DNA of 64,000 nt from UBA6168 sp041752395. GTDB taxonomy: Bacteria; Bacteroidota; Bacteroidia; Chitinophagales; Saprospiraceae. Every line of letters starts with the position of its first letter. The stretch's first letter is position 1. Positions 8,094 through 16,289 of the stretch are shown piece after piece. A model generated the notes under the pieces. The model was not told the DNA's origin, made no database searches, and saw only the letters and a program-made list of their open reading frames with translations. The DNA lies in assembly GCA_041752395.1 (NCBI GenBank), contig JBGSWN010000121.1:1-64000 (forward strand), given 5' to 3'. Made by a program: the position numbers and the translations under genes.

Positions 8094-8410
8094 AGAAAAA
8101 TTTTTATTTAGGTGATAAGTACAGTGAAAATTGCAATTTGAATTTGAATAGGCTTGGGAGCGTATGAATTGTTACTCAACAGAATTTTTAGAAAAGCAGT
8201 TTACTTGAACTGCGAGCGCCAAAGGTAGTAAAATACTGTTTCAACTTTACCCCCCTACTGCAAACTACATTTTGTCAGCCCCACGACCTTTGAGGGCAAT
8301 AAGTGGCGTATTAAGCCTTTGTTGGCAAGAATGACCTGCAATACTTCTCCGCAACTTTGATGGACTTTAGCTGTTTCAACGACCGAAATAATTATAAACA
8401 ACCTTTTCCT
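8094..8410. other. Divergent intergenic region with possible -7 box
   Basis: A gap of 317 bp between the Omp28-like gene (leftward) and queD (rightward). On the minus strand 8227-8220 reads TACCTTTG, a possible -7 box about 120 nt before the T9SS gene, but no -33 motif has good spacing. No coding signal and no riboswitch-like fold were recognised before queD. Confidence 0.4.
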
Positions 8411-8818
8411 ATGAGAATTTCCGCCTTCCGCAAAGCCCATTTCAATGCGGCCCATCGTTTGAACAACCCCAATTGGACCGATGAAAAGAACCAAGCAGTG
8501 TTTGGCCTATGCAACAATACCAATTACCACGGTCACAATTATGACCTTGAAGTGAAGGTCATGGGTGAAGTGGACCCCGAAACGGGCTACCTTATTGATT
8601 TGAAATTATTGAAAGACCTGATTTTCGAGGAAGTCGAATCGAGGTTTGACCACAAAAACCTGAACTTGGATGTGGAGGATTTCCAGCACCTGAACCCTAC
8701 GGCGGAGCATATCTGCTATGTGATTTGGCAGCGCCTCAGAAACCGATTGGACGAAAAATTCGACCTCGCTGTTCGGCTCTATGAAACCCCTCGAAATTTT
8801 GTGGAATACCCCGCTTGA
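8411..8818 (+). CDS. queD: 6-pyruvoyl-tetrahydropterin / 6-carboxytetrahydropterin synthase (QueD family)
   Basis: A 135-residue member of the PTPS/QueD family, which makes 6-carboxy-5,6,7,8-tetrahydropterin for queuosine or tetrahydropterin for folate-type cofactors. The zinc-binding His residues are present: FNAAHRL near residue 13 and NYHGHNYDL near 39-47, with the catalytic Cys in FGLCNN. The conserved TAEHICYVIWQRL and RLYETPRNFVEY complete the fold. The start MRISAFRKAHF at 8411 is chosen because family members begin just before this strand; the upstream extension to 8357 is not conserved-looking. No other queuosine genes are nearby. Confidence 0.9.
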   Translation: MRISAFRKAHFNAAHRLNNPNWTDEKNQAVFGLCNNTNYHGHNYDLEVKVMGEVDPETGYLIDLKLLKDLIFEEVESRFDHKNLNLDVEDFQHLNPTAEHICYVIWQRLRNRLDEKFDLAVRLYETPRNFVEYPA

Positions 8819-8841
8819 AAGTTGGCCGTTCGACACGGGGG

Positions 8842-8859
8842 CCCCGACCTTGGTCGGGG
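8842..8859. repeat. CCCCGACC/GGTCGGGG hairpin after queD
   Basis: An 8-bp inverted repeat with a TT loop, 23 nt after the queD stop. Its CCCGA/TCGGG core resembles the hairpins next to heptamer arrays in the helicase gene. It lacks a T-run and may be a dispersed hairpin rather than a terminator. Confidence 0.55.
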
Positions 8860-8923
8860 GCAGTCAGTGGATGCTCCAACCTCTAAGCCCAAATTCAAGA
8901 CTGGCTTCGTTACCTTGAAAAAG

Positions 8924-8960
8924 AAAAGCCCTTGATTCCGTTAAAGAACCAAGGGCTTTT
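8924..8960. terminator. Bidirectional terminator between queD and tRNA-Cys
   Basis: Arms AAAAGCCCTTG and CAAGGGCTTTT (11 bp, 15-nt loop) give A/T tails on both strands, placed between the rightward queD and the leftward tRNA. Confidence 0.85.
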
Positions 8961-8996
8961 GCTATTGTTGGGAGCTCACTGCCAACTTTAGAAGAG

Positions 8997-9067
8997 AGGT
9001 CGATAGCGGATTCGAACCGCTGTACGAGGTTTTGCAGACCTCTGCCTAACCACTCGGCCAACCGACC
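8997..9067 (-). tRNA. tRNA-Cys (anticodon GCA)
   Basis: On the minus strand a 71-nt cloverleaf runs from GGTCGGT to ATCGACC plus discriminator T. The acceptor stem pairs fully with one G-T. The D arm contains GGCCGAGTGGTTAGGC, the anticodon stem is GAGGT/ACCTC with loop CTGCAAA (anticodon GCA), and the T arm is AGCGGTTCGAATCCGCT. The 3' CCA is not encoded. A -7-like box (TACATTTG on the minus strand, 9199-9192) lies about 125 bp upstream. Confidence 0.95.
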
Positions 9068-9321
9068 ATTTTTTTGAGAAGGGAATTTCAAAGTTTCAAA
9101 AGCCTTAACGCTCTCAAAAGGAACAAGGTTTCAAATCCTTGGTTTTTACTTCAAAATATCCATTTCAAATACGCTTCCTTAAAAGCGGACGCAAATGTAA
9201 GGACTTTTTTTAAATCATGTCCAGCACTAGCTGCAAAACAGGAGCATTTTTTACAAACAGCGATTTATTTTGGATGGAGAAAATGATGGCTGCAAGGGTT
9301 AAGTGCTTGTTTTACAGACAC

Positions 9322-10332
9322 TTAAAGGCTCTCCTCGATAGTTGGTAGAGTTTTCCTCACTTCGATTTCTTTCGGAAGCATTACATAAAATGTTGTTCCC
9401 ATATTCGCCTCAGATTTGTACCAAATATCCCCGTTGTGTATTTTTATTATCTTTTTGCAAATGGCCAAACCCATGCCCGTGCCTGGCCTTTCCAGGTGGC
9501 TGATGCGCTGAAACGGCATGAACGCCTTTTCCTGAAATCCCTCATCAAGTCCAAGTCCGTTGTCCGACACGGTGATTTGCCAATATCCTTCCCTTTCCTC
9601 GGCACTTATGGCTATTTCAATTGGCGCATCTCCCCTGAATTTTATGGCATTTGCCAGTAAGTTTTGAAACAACTGAAGCATGCCTGTCCGATGGCCCGTA
9701 ATAGTTGGCAAATCGGCGCAATCAATCCTAGCCTGGGCTTCGCTGATTTCCGCATTGAGGTTTTGTTTCACCAAATCAATCACTTCGTTTAGGCAAATAC
9801 GCTCAAACTCCCTGGATTTATTGATGCCAGAATATTCAAGGAGGTCCCGAATTATCTCGTTCATGTGGCTTGCCCCTTTCACGATATAATCAATGAATTC
9901 GTTGGCTTCAGCATCTAGCTGCGGGGAATAGCGCCGCCGCAAAAGCCCAGCATAGCTTGCAATGGTGCGCAGTGGGCTTTTCAGGTCGTGTGAGGCGATG
10001 TAGGAGAATTGCTCAAGCTCGGCATACGATTTTTCGAGCATGTGGAGCTGCTCAGATAGCTTGTCTGATTGTTCCTCTACCAGCTGTTTTTGAAACTGTA
10101 GCTCATGGTTGGCTTCTACTATTTCTTTTTGCCGAAGGTGAAGTTCCTCAATTGTTCGGTTCAGCAGGTTCACCATGATGGACTTGTCCTTAATGGTGCG
10201 CTTCACCTGAAAATCCATGCGTGCCACCTCCTTCTTGAACCGCTCCACAAGCTGCAGCAGCCCTGCTTTCTCAGACTCGGAAGCGTCCAACGCCTGAATC
10301 CTCATTTGGAAAGCCTGGATTGCATTTTCCAT
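9322..10332 (-). CDS. Sensor histidine kinase, cytoplasmic, partner of FIST gene
   Basis: A 336-residue histidine kinase. Residues 1-110 are predicted coiled coil (many Glu/Gln/Lys heptads). The H-box is near 120 (FSYIASHDLKSPLRTIASYAGLL, phospho-acceptor His in SHDLKSP). The HATPase domain follows with N box LLANAIKFRG, G1 DNGLG, F box FQEKAFMPFQR and G2 GTGMGLAICKKI. No transmembrane segment is seen, so the signal probably comes from a cytosolic partner. It follows the FIST gene by only 36 nt past that gene's original stop (10369), which fits FIST as the input protein. No response regulator is adjacent. Confidence 0.93.
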   Translation of the reverse strand: MENAIQAFQMRIQALDASESEKAGLLQLVERFKKEVARMDFQVKRTIKDKSIMVNLLNRTIEELHLRQKEIVEANHELQFQKQLVEEQSDKLSEQLHMLEKSYAELEQFSYIASHDLKSPLRTIASYAGLLRRRYSPQLDAEANEFIDYIVKGASHMNEIIRDLLEYSGINKSREFERICLNEVIDLVKQNLNAEISEAQARIDCADLPTITGHRTGMLQLFQNLLANAIKFRGDAPIEIAISAEEREGYWQITVSDNGLGLDEGFQEKAFMPFQRISHLERPGTGMGLAICKKIIKIHNGDIWYKSEANMGTTFYVMLPKEIEVRKTLPTIEESL

Positions 10333-10368
10333 ATTGAGTTGTTTGTTCTGTGGTTAGAATTTATATGG

Positions 10369-10611
10369 TTAAAAAGGGGAACTTGCCCAGCTGCGTTCTT
10401 TCAGCACCACGAGCGAACAGGTTTCATTGTGAAACTCGCAAACACCGTTTTTTGCGTTCCCAATTTCACCGTAAGTAAAAAACCCAATCATCGGTTTTTT
10501 CCAGAAATCGTAGATGCCCTTCACCTCGTCCTCGATAAGTGGCCCTAAAGCGGCATGGCGTCCTTTGCAGGAAAAAAGAATCAGCGCATCCGCCGCTGCC
10601 GCTTGCGCTTT
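10369..10611 (-). pseudogene. FIST C-terminal domain stranded behind an in-frame TGA
   Basis: Translation in the same frame as the upstream FIST ORF, directly after its TGA (10612-10614), gives 80 more residues ending at TAA (10369-10371). These read ADALILFSCKGRHAALGPL, PMIGFFTYGEIGNA and FHNETCSLVVLKERSW, which are typical FIST_C signatures. The two parts together are 380 codons, the usual FIST length. A single nonsense change (or a sequencing error) therefore splits the gene. No start codon with supporting context allows independent translation of this remainder. Confidence 0.8.
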
Positions 10612-11511
10612 TCATTTCCCAAACTCCCCAACCGTCTGGTCAATGACCTCGAAGCCTGGTGCAATGGAAAACCGGAACTTGTCGCCTCCAGCCAGCACGA
10701 GTGCCCCATTTTCTTTCAGGCTCATCAATGGAGCCCGGAGTACGGCAGACCCGTCCGGCTGCATGATCTGGAGCGGGTACTGTGCACTGATGTCGCTCAC
10801 CTGGTTCTCCGAATTGGTGTTGTTGAAATACCCAAAATACTTGATGAAGGCATTGATGGCAGGTTCGTCATTTATTGTATAAACGATGTTTCCCTCGGCA
10901 TGAGTGATCGTATTTTCCATGCCTACGCCTTCCCAGCCGCTGGTGGCAAGGCCCTTAAGCTCGACCTTCTCCATATCAAATGCCAAAATAGCTATCCCAT
11001 TATCCGTCACGGATTTGTCCGAAATGGCATAGGCAGCCTTTAGCTGAAGGTCATCCGCTGCCAGCCCACTGAATATCGGCGCCTCGTGCCCTATGCCAGC
11101 CTTCAGGCCATAAACGATTTGTTCGGCATCAACGGAAACGCCGCCCGACATGACCAAAAGCGCAGGATTTTTAAAGCGCCTGACAGCATCTTCCCCAAGT
11201 TTCTTGCAGGTGGCATAAGGGTTGGTGCCTTCATAATCTTTCATGAAAACGCTATAATAATCCTTGTTGATTTCAAACAACAAACCAGTAACGATGCCGT
11301 CATGAACATTGTCATTCATTATCTCACCTGCCGTGGAAGCGCCAACCATGTCAATTCCCAGCTTGCAGAACAAGGCGGAAACCCCTGACATTTCAAAATG
11401 GATGGAACAAAAAACAATGGCCAGGTTGGGCTTGAAACCCGCCCCTGAAAGTGCTGCGATTTCCGTCGAAATGCCAGCCTCCGATTGAGCTATGAAAGTC
11501 TTGACTTGCAT
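10612..11511 (-). CDS. FIST sensory protein, truncated by premature TGA
   Basis: A 299-residue ORF with a FIST N-terminal domain (MQVKTFIAQSEAGISTEI, LAIVFCSIHFE, GASTAGEIMNDNVHDG, ALLVMSGGVSVDAEQIVYGL, IFSGLAADDLQL) and the first half of FIST_C (INAFIKYFGY, YPLQIMQPDGSAVLRAPL). FIST proteins are thought to bind small ligands, possibly amino acids, and feed signalling kinases (family knowledge). The ORF stops at TGA in the middle of FIST_C; the missing 80 residues follow in the same frame. As annotated, the product would lack its last beta strands. It is co-directional with and just upstream of a histidine kinase, so the pair was probably a sensory operon. Confidence 0.85.
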   Translation of the reverse strand: MQVKTFIAQSEAGISTEIAALSGAGFKPNLAIVFCSIHFEMSGVSALFCKLGIDMVGASTAGEIMNDNVHDGIVTGLLFEINKDYYSVFMKDYEGTNPYATCKKLGEDAVRRFKNPALLVMSGGVSVDAEQIVYGLKAGIGHEAPIFSGLAADDLQLKAAYAISDKSVTDNGIAILAFDMEKVELKGLATSGWEGVGMENTITHAEGNIVYTINDEPAINAFIKYFGYFNNTNSENQVSDISAQYPLQIMQPDGSAVLRAPLMSLKENGALVLAGGDKFRFSIAPGFEVIDQTVGEFGK

Positions 11512-11661
11512 CTAAGATTTTTAATAGTGATAAGAACCAGTTTGTAATTTTTCAAATTATAGGAATTGAAAAGGGAGGACCAGCCAGCGGAAGGGGAAAA
11601 CAAACTTGATAGCGAACGAACCTTTGCCAAGGTCAATATTTCAAAAATAGCTCCAAAAAAA

Positions 11662-13416
11662 TCATCGAATCAACAAGACTGTGCCGCGCTTCTCGGTGCG
11701 CTTTCCATTGGCTTGATCAACTTTGATGATGTAAGCGTAAAGCCCTTGGGCTAAGGGCTTGCCGTTTTTTTGGCCATACCAACCCTTGTCAGGATCTTTC
11801 GTCCTAAAAACCTCTTGCCCGTAGCGGTCGAAAATCTGCATTTCGTAACTGGCAAGGTCGCCCAGCACGATGAGCGGTTTGAACTCCTGGTTGAATCCCT
11901 CAGGCACGAATGCGTTCGGGGCGAAAATGCGGGCAGCTTGAAAAACGCAGGCTACGTTGGAGCGGCTCTCCACGGCAACGGCCTGGCCATTTTGCCCAAC
12001 AGCGTTTGACTGCGCCACCACGAAGTAGCAGGCCTGCGCCTCTTCAATATTGGTGGGGTCGTAGTTGTGCTGGTAGCTTGTCGCACTGCTGGCCGCCATG
12101 TCCAGTACGCTCGTCGTACCACCCACTGTTTTGTACAAGGTGTAGGAAGTAGCGCTCGTATTTTCAAAGTCAAAAGCCGTCCAGTCAAGTTGGTTTATGT
12201 TGCCGGGAAGTGGGGTCGCTGTGAGGTAAATTGTACTGCCATAGTTCGTCACCAGCGTAGAATCACACAGGTCCAAGGTTTGTATTTTATAAAAAACCTT
12301 TCCATTTTCAGCATCGCCACTGGCATCCGTGTAAGTGTTCGATGCTGGGAGCGGCAAGGTCGCCGCCTCCACTTCAATCGGCTGATAATCAGCGTTTTGG
12401 TCGCTCCGCAATATTTGATATTCGACTAATTCTGCCAGCGGGTTCCATTCCCAATTCAGGTCCACGTCGCCATTGTTTTTAACGGAAACATTCAACAGCA
12501 CCATTCCATCAGCCGACTGCACCACGTCCACTTGCAGGCAAACCTGGTTCGACTTGGCCACCGCTCCCGTCACTGCCTCTACCGCCCGCACCTCGAAGCA
12601 ATAGGTCGCACCATCCACCAAATTTCCCACCTCAAAACTCCCAGCGCTTGTGCCCGCATCAGCGACCGTCGCCAGCGCTGCTCCATTGATCCCAGCCCAA
12701 ATTTGTTGCTCCGCAATGCCGTTTGTCCAGCCCACGTAATTGTTCCATGTCAGTTTCACCGACTGGTTGCAAGGAATCGGCTCCGCCTCAACAAAGATGC
12801 TCGTATGCTTCATGTCAAAGATGCTCGTATTGCCGCAGGGGTCAAGCGCATTTACGTAATAGGACTCCGGGCCAATATTGGGGTCGGCAGCGAGGTCGGT
12901 ATAGGTATTGCCGCTGAACACCGTGTCCACGGGAATAACCCCGATGCCCGTTTGCCGATAAATGATGTACCCGGTCACCTCTGGCGAAGGGCTGGGCTGC
13001 CAAGTCACCACCGCCTGCCCGCCTTCCACGGATACCGTTTGGATGGGGGAAACCACTGGCGGGCGGTTGTCCAAAGTATCAGAAGTGATGGCCATTTGGC
13101 CGGGGCAATTGAAATTGCTGGTCAGGTAAAAAAACCACTGCTGCCCGCTGGGGTTGACGAAGGCGTAAAAATCCTGCGCCTGGTTCGTCACCGAGCCTTG
13201 CGGTGTGAAGGGGCCATTTGGGTTTTGGCTCGCCCAAACATCGTAGCTCACGAAGGGTCCGCAGCCATTCACGGGTAGGTCGAAAAACAACGTGTCACCT
13301 CGAACGCAACGCAGGTCGGGCGGTAGGATTTGTGCCTCCATTTTACCTGTAAAAACAAAGCCTAGGGCGAGCACGGTAAATATATTTCTCAAAAAAATCC
13401 AATTGTTGTTTTTCAT
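11662..13416 (-). CDS. T9SS type B (gliding-motility C-terminal domain) secreted protein
   Basis: A 584-residue protein starting MKNNNWIFLRNIFTVLALG; the signal peptide ends near KMEAQ. The body is a chain of fibronectin type III-like units (for example ITVSVEGGQ-like strand VSVEGGQAVVTWQPSPSPEV, GYIIYRQ, YEILRS-type YQILRSDQ), with several Cys probably in disulfides. The last 90 residues are the CHU/type B sorting domain: IFAPNAFVPEGFNQEFKPL, YEMQIFDRYGQEVF, GWYGQKNGKPLAQGLYAYII, KRGTVLLIR. Type B domains usually anchor cargo at the cell surface. It ends a run of five minus-strand genes, 27 nt after a lipoprotein gene. Confidence 0.9.
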   Translation of the reverse strand: MKNNNWIFLRNIFTVLALGFVFTGKMEAQILPPDLRCVRGDTLFFDLPVNGCGPFVSYDVWASQNPNGPFTPQGSVTNQAQDFYAFVNPSGQQWFFYLTSNFNCPGQMAITSDTLDNRPPVVSPIQTVSVEGGQAVVTWQPSPSPEVTGYIIYRQTGIGVIPVDTVFSGNTYTDLAADPNIGPESYYVNALDPCGNTSIFDMKHTSIFVEAEPIPCNQSVKLTWNNYVGWTNGIAEQQIWAGINGAALATVADAGTSAGSFEVGNLVDGATYCFEVRAVEAVTGAVAKSNQVCLQVDVVQSADGMVLLNVSVKNNGDVDLNWEWNPLAELVEYQILRSDQNADYQPIEVEAATLPLPASNTYTDASGDAENGKVFYKIQTLDLCDSTLVTNYGSTIYLTATPLPGNINQLDWTAFDFENTSATSYTLYKTVGGTTSVLDMAASSATSYQHNYDPTNIEEAQACYFVVAQSNAVGQNGQAVAVESRSNVACVFQAARIFAPNAFVPEGFNQEFKPLIVLGDLASYEMQIFDRYGQEVFRTKDPDKGWYGQKNGKPLAQGLYAYIIKVDQANGKRTEKRGTVLLIR

Positions 13417-13443
13417 AAATATCTGATTTTCAATCATTTAAAA

Positions 13444-14199
13444 TCACTTCCCTAGCTCCCCTATTTCCAGTTTCTCCTTGAATTTTTGCTCAAAATCTGC
13501 CATGCTGTACACAGCCTTCAGGCGGTATTCGATTCGACGCTGGTCACTCACGTCTTTTTTGAAATAAACGAGGCCCAGCTTTTTGGCATAAACCTCGGTG
13601 CCGCCAAATTCCAGTTCCAAATGCCCCTCTACCTCTTGGTCAACGAGTTCCCGGGTGTTGAATTTCACGGCAGACACATTTTTTCCATCAAAAACAACGG
13701 TCGTATCGCTGTCGTATTGTCGGTTCCTGACCAAGGTGATACTCGACGAATCGCCCGACTGCCGCCAGTGCAGCGAGGAAAGCAACACGTTGCCCAACGG
13801 TTTCACCTCGAAGGGGAAGACGTTCGCCGCTTCGATTTCCGCCTCGATTTGCTGGCTTTTCCCTTCGGCGTCCGTTTCATAAACGTAGAAATCGTTGAGC
13901 AACATCCCGTTGTTCACCCGCTCCTCCCGCACGAATTGGTCTGGTTCAAACGACGGATTGTAGGACATCCCCACCAGAAAGGCACTCCCATCTTTCAGCA
14001 CGGAGCGATAGTACCAGTAAACTGGCGGGTCGTTCTCTTCGTGGACGGGCTCGTACTCGTAAACCATGCCGTCTTGAAGGTCAATCAGCGGGTAGTAATA
14101 TTCTTCAATGTTTTTAAGGCCGTTTTGTTCCTTGTTTGCGCAAGCAAAAAAGAAAACCGAGAAAACTGCCAAGCAAAAAATGACTGGATACTTCATCAA
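13444..14199 (-). CDS. Putative lipoprotein, function unknown
   Basis: A 251-residue protein with an N-terminal lipoprotein signal (MMKYPVIFCLAVFSVFFFAC; the Cys in FFAC is the likely lipidation site). The body (YYYPLIDLQDGMVYEYEPV ... FEVKPLGNVLLSSLHWRQ) is mostly beta with no Cys. I recognise no family. The second Met at 14196 could also be the start. It lies between rsmI and the type B T9SS cargo gene on the same strand. Confidence 0.8.
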   Translation of the reverse strand: MMKYPVIFCLAVFSVFFFACANKEQNGLKNIEEYYYPLIDLQDGMVYEYEPVHEENDPPVYWYYRSVLKDGSAFLVGMSYNPSFEPDQFVREERVNNGMLLNDFYVYETDAEGKSQQIEAEIEAANVFPFEVKPLGNVLLSSLHWRQSGDSSSITLVRNRQYDSDTTVVFDGKNVSAVKFNTRELVDQEVEGHLELEFGGTEVYAKKLGLVYFKKDVSDQRRIEYRLKAVYSMADFEQKFKEKLEIGELGK

Positions 14200-14231
14200 A
14201 TAACTATTTCAGAACTGGATTGGTGCTGCTT

Positions 14232-14259
14232 GAAACTCGAAACTCACCGCTCGAAACTC
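14232..14259. repeat. Heptamer array at rsmI stop codon
   Basis: Four heptamers: GAAACTC, GAAACTC, ACCGCTC, GAAACTC. The last two bases overlap the rsmI stop codon (14258-14260 on the minus strand). No clear inverted partner is seen nearby. Confidence 0.7.
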
Positions 14260-14923
14260 ACTCCTTCCCTGCCACCACTACCACAATCTCGCCCTTCACG
14301 GTTTTTTCCTTGTAAAACGCCGACAATTGCACCAGCGTGTCCGTGCGGATTTCTTCGTGCATTTTTGTCAGCTCCCGTGCAACGCAGGCTTGCCGCTCCG
14401 GCCCGCAGACTTCGGCCAGTTGGTCCAAGCACTTGACTAGGCGGTTCGGCGATTCGTAGAGAATGAAGGTGCAGGGCTGTTCTGCGAGGTATTTCAAGCG
14501 GGTTTGGCGGCCTTTTTTATGGGGCAAAAAACCCTCGAAAAAGAACTTGTCGCAAGGCAGCCCGCTCGCCGCCAATGCAGGCACGAAGGCCGTCGGCCCC
14601 GGCAAACACTCCACCCGCACGCCTTGCCGCACGCATTCCCGCACCAACAGAAACCCGGGGTCGGAAATGCCCGGTGTGCCAGCATCGGAGGCAAGCGCAA
14701 AAGTCGCCCCGCCCTTGAGTTGCTGCACGATATTGGCCGTCACCGAATGCTCGTTGAAGGCATGAAAAGCGGAAACGGGCGTCTGGATTTGGAAGTGGTC
14801 GAGCAGGCGTTTCGTTACCCTCGTGTCCTCGGCCCATACCCTGTCCACTTCCTTGAGGATGCGCAGCGCCCGGAGCGTGATGTCTTCCAAATTGCCGATG
14901 GGGGTAGGGATGAGGTATAGCAT
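14258..14923 (-). CDS. rsmI: 16S rRNA (cytidine(1402)-2'-O)-methyltransferase
   Basis: A 221-residue RsmI of the tetrapyrrole methylase fold. The signatures are YLIPTPIGNLEDITLRAL at the start, EDTRVTKRLLDHF, HAFNEH, ASDAGTPGISDPGFLLVREC, LPGPTAFVPALAASGLP and FEGFLPHKKGR. It uses SAM to 2'-O-methylate C1402 of 16S rRNA. Length is near the catalytic core of the family; the small C-terminal extension of E. coli RsmI is absent. The ATG is preceded by 5 nt and then a 35-nt heptamer array, and the stop codon is touched by a second array. Confidence 0.95.
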   Translation of the reverse strand: MLYLIPTPIGNLEDITLRALRILKEVDRVWAEDTRVTKRLLDHFQIQTPVSAFHAFNEHSVTANIVQQLKGGATFALASDAGTPGISDPGFLLVRECVRQGVRVECLPGPTAFVPALAASGLPCDKFFFEGFLPHKKGRQTRLKYLAEQPCTFILYESPNRLVKCLDQLAEVCGPERQACVARELTKMHEEIRTDTLVQLSAFYKEKTVKGEIVVVVAGKE

Positions 14924-14928
14924 TTGAA

Positions 14929-15000
14929 GAATTGAGAATTGAGAATTGAAAATGGAGAATTGGCATCACGAGCATTTTCCATTTTCCATTTTCAACTCTC
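14929..15000. repeat. Inverted heptamer pair between purS and rsmI
   Basis: Left arm 14929-14963 is five heptamers: GAATTGA three times, AAATGGA, GAATTGG. Right arm 14973-15000 is CATTTTC three times and AACTCTC. The arms are of opposite sense, so an RNA from this gap could fold back. The left arm begins 5 nt before the rsmI ATG, and the right arm contains the purS stop codon (14992-14994). Confidence 0.85.
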
Positions 15001-15243
15001 CATTATTGTAAAATGGTAGGTTTCCATGATCAGGTTTGCGAGCAGTTTCTTGCAGGCGCCGTCAACTTTGCTGGAGGCTTCTTCCTTGCTGACCGCCTCG
15101 ATTTCCATGCGAATATGCTTGCCAATGCGGATGTCCTCGACGCCTTCAATATGCAGGTTGCTCATGCTCTGCTGCACGGCCTTGCCTTGTGGATCGAGGA
15201 GTTCCCTGTGTGGCATGATGTCTATTTCTGCGGTGTATTTCAT
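14992..15243 (-). CDS. purS: Phosphoribosylformylglycinamidine synthase subunit PurS
   Basis: An 83-residue protein with the PurS pattern: MKYTAEIDIMPHRELLDPQG, KAVQQSMSNLHIEGVEDIRIGKHIRMEIEA, ACKKLLANLIMETYHFTI. PurS forms a complex with PurL and PurQ in step four of de novo purine synthesis. purL and purQ are not in the window. The last codons and the TGA lie inside a heptamer array, so the C-terminal MES tail may have been shaped by it. The ATG is immediately preceded by another array (15244-15278). Confidence 0.92.
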   Translation of the reverse strand: MKYTAEIDIMPHRELLDPQGKAVQQSMSNLHIEGVEDIRIGKHIRMEIEAVSKEEASSKVDGACKKLLANLIMETYHFTIMES

Positions 15244-15278
15244 TGGATGGTGATTGGTGACTGGTGATTAGGGATTGG
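15244..15278. repeat. Heptamer array abutting purS start codon
   Basis: Five heptamers (TGGATGG, TGATTGG, TGACTGG, TGATTAG, GGATTGG) begin at the base next to the purS ATG (15241-15243) and fill the place where a ribosome-binding site would be. Confidence 0.85.
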
Positions 15279-15295
15279 GAGATACCGACAGCCGA

Positions 15296-16015
15296 TCACG
15301 AGTTCCGACTAACTTTCAGGTAAACAAATAACGAGAACAGCACGTGGCCAACGATGATGAACGGGAAGGCTGCCTCCCGCATGACTGCCAACAGCCCAAC
15401 TGCAAAGGCGGCAAAGGTAAACCGAATCTCATTGCCCGCCCAAGCGAGGTTTTTGAATTTTAGGCTAAACATCGGCAGTCCGGCCACCATCAGCAGGCAA
15501 AGTACGGGGATGTTGAGATAGAGGAAAACGGGGTTCGTGACGATTTTGCCCAAGCCAAAAGAATCGAAATGGTAGATGAGCAGCAGGCCGATGGCGTAGA
15601 TGGCGCAGGAAGGCGTCGGCATCCCGATGAAATTCTCGGTTTGGCGGGTATCAATATTGAAATTGGCCAAGCGGATGGCGGCGAAAAGCGTGATGAGAAA
15701 AGCGGGCGAAGCAGCCAGCGTGAGTTGAATCGGCAGCACATCGTGGCCTGCGAGGCCCTTCACCAGCAGCATGTAAATCACAGCGCCGGGCGCTACCCCA
15801 AATGAAACCATGTCCGCCAGCGAATCAAGCTGCTGCCCGAGCGGCGACTTCACCTTGAGCATACGGGCGCAGGCGCCGTCGAGGTAGTCGGCGATACCAC
15901 TGCCCAAGCTGAACCAGAATGCCTGTACGAACTGCCCGTACAGCACACTGGCTATTGCGCAGCAACCAAAAAACAGGTTGAGCAAGGTGATAAAATTCGG
16001 AATGTGTCTTTTCAT
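15296..16015 (-). CDS. pssA: CDP-diacylglycerol-serine O-phosphatidyltransferase
   Basis: A 239-residue membrane enzyme making phosphatidylserine from CDP-diacylglycerol and serine, the first step to phosphatidylethanolamine. It has the CDP-alcohol phosphotransferase motif DYLDGACARML ... GQQLDSLADMVSFGVAPG with all Asp/Gly/Arg positions, and about seven hydrophobic segments. Start MKRHIPNFITLLNLFFG at 16015 matches the family N-terminus; the frame upstream to 16060 is not needed. It heads a minus-strand run with purS and rsmI. Confidence 0.93.
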   Translation of the reverse strand: MKRHIPNFITLLNLFFGCCAIASVLYGQFVQAFWFSLGSGIADYLDGACARMLKVKSPLGQQLDSLADMVSFGVAPGAVIYMLLVKGLAGHDVLPIQLTLAASPAFLITLFAAIRLANFNIDTRQTENFIGMPTPSCAIYAIGLLLIYHFDSFGLGKIVTNPVFLYLNIPVLCLLMVAGLPMFSLKFKNLAWAGNEIRFTFAAFAVGLLAVMREAAFPFIIVGHVLFSLFVYLKVSRNS

Positions 16016-16089
16016 GCCCAATTTGCGGTCTAAGCAGTTTCTTGAAAAACCCAACCCCAAAGGTCGGCCTAGGCGTCACTCATTTTGGG

Positions 16090-16118
16090 CAAAAGTAATA
16101 TTTTGCCATTTACCCAAA
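16090..16118 (-). promoter_or_regulatory. Promoter for pssA
   Basis: On the minus strand TTTG (16118-16115), 17 nt, then TACTTTTG (16097-16090), about 75 nt before the pssA ATG. This matches the Bacteroidota -33/-7 pattern with slightly short spacing. Confidence 0.5.
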
Positions 16119-16202
16119 GCATAAAGCAAAAATTAGGAATGTCGCAGATTGGCAGCAAACCGTTCTTAACTTAGTGATAACTGACTTATGCCGTCAAATC
16201 TG

Positions 16203-16210
16203 TACTTTTG
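16203..16210 (+). promoter_or_regulatory. Promoter -7 box of SprB-type T9SS gene
   Basis: TACTTTTG matches TAnnTTTG and lies 80 nt before the ATG at 16290. No good -33 TTTG is present at 19 nt. Confidence 0.4.
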
Positions 16211-16289
16211 CCGCCCTTAATTGCGTTCCAAAAAAAATTCACACCGCCGACTCAGTCGGTTTTTCACTAAAAAAAAGAGACAGACCGTT

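Noticed and set aside
8281..8410. Possible preQ1 riboswitch before queD
   Set aside because: No pseudoknot-compatible stem or conserved A-rich tail could be found.
10369..10614. Selenocysteine insertion at the FIST TGA
   Set aside because: No SECIS-like stem seen after the TGA, selenoproteins are rare in this phylum and the family has no Cys/Sec at this position.
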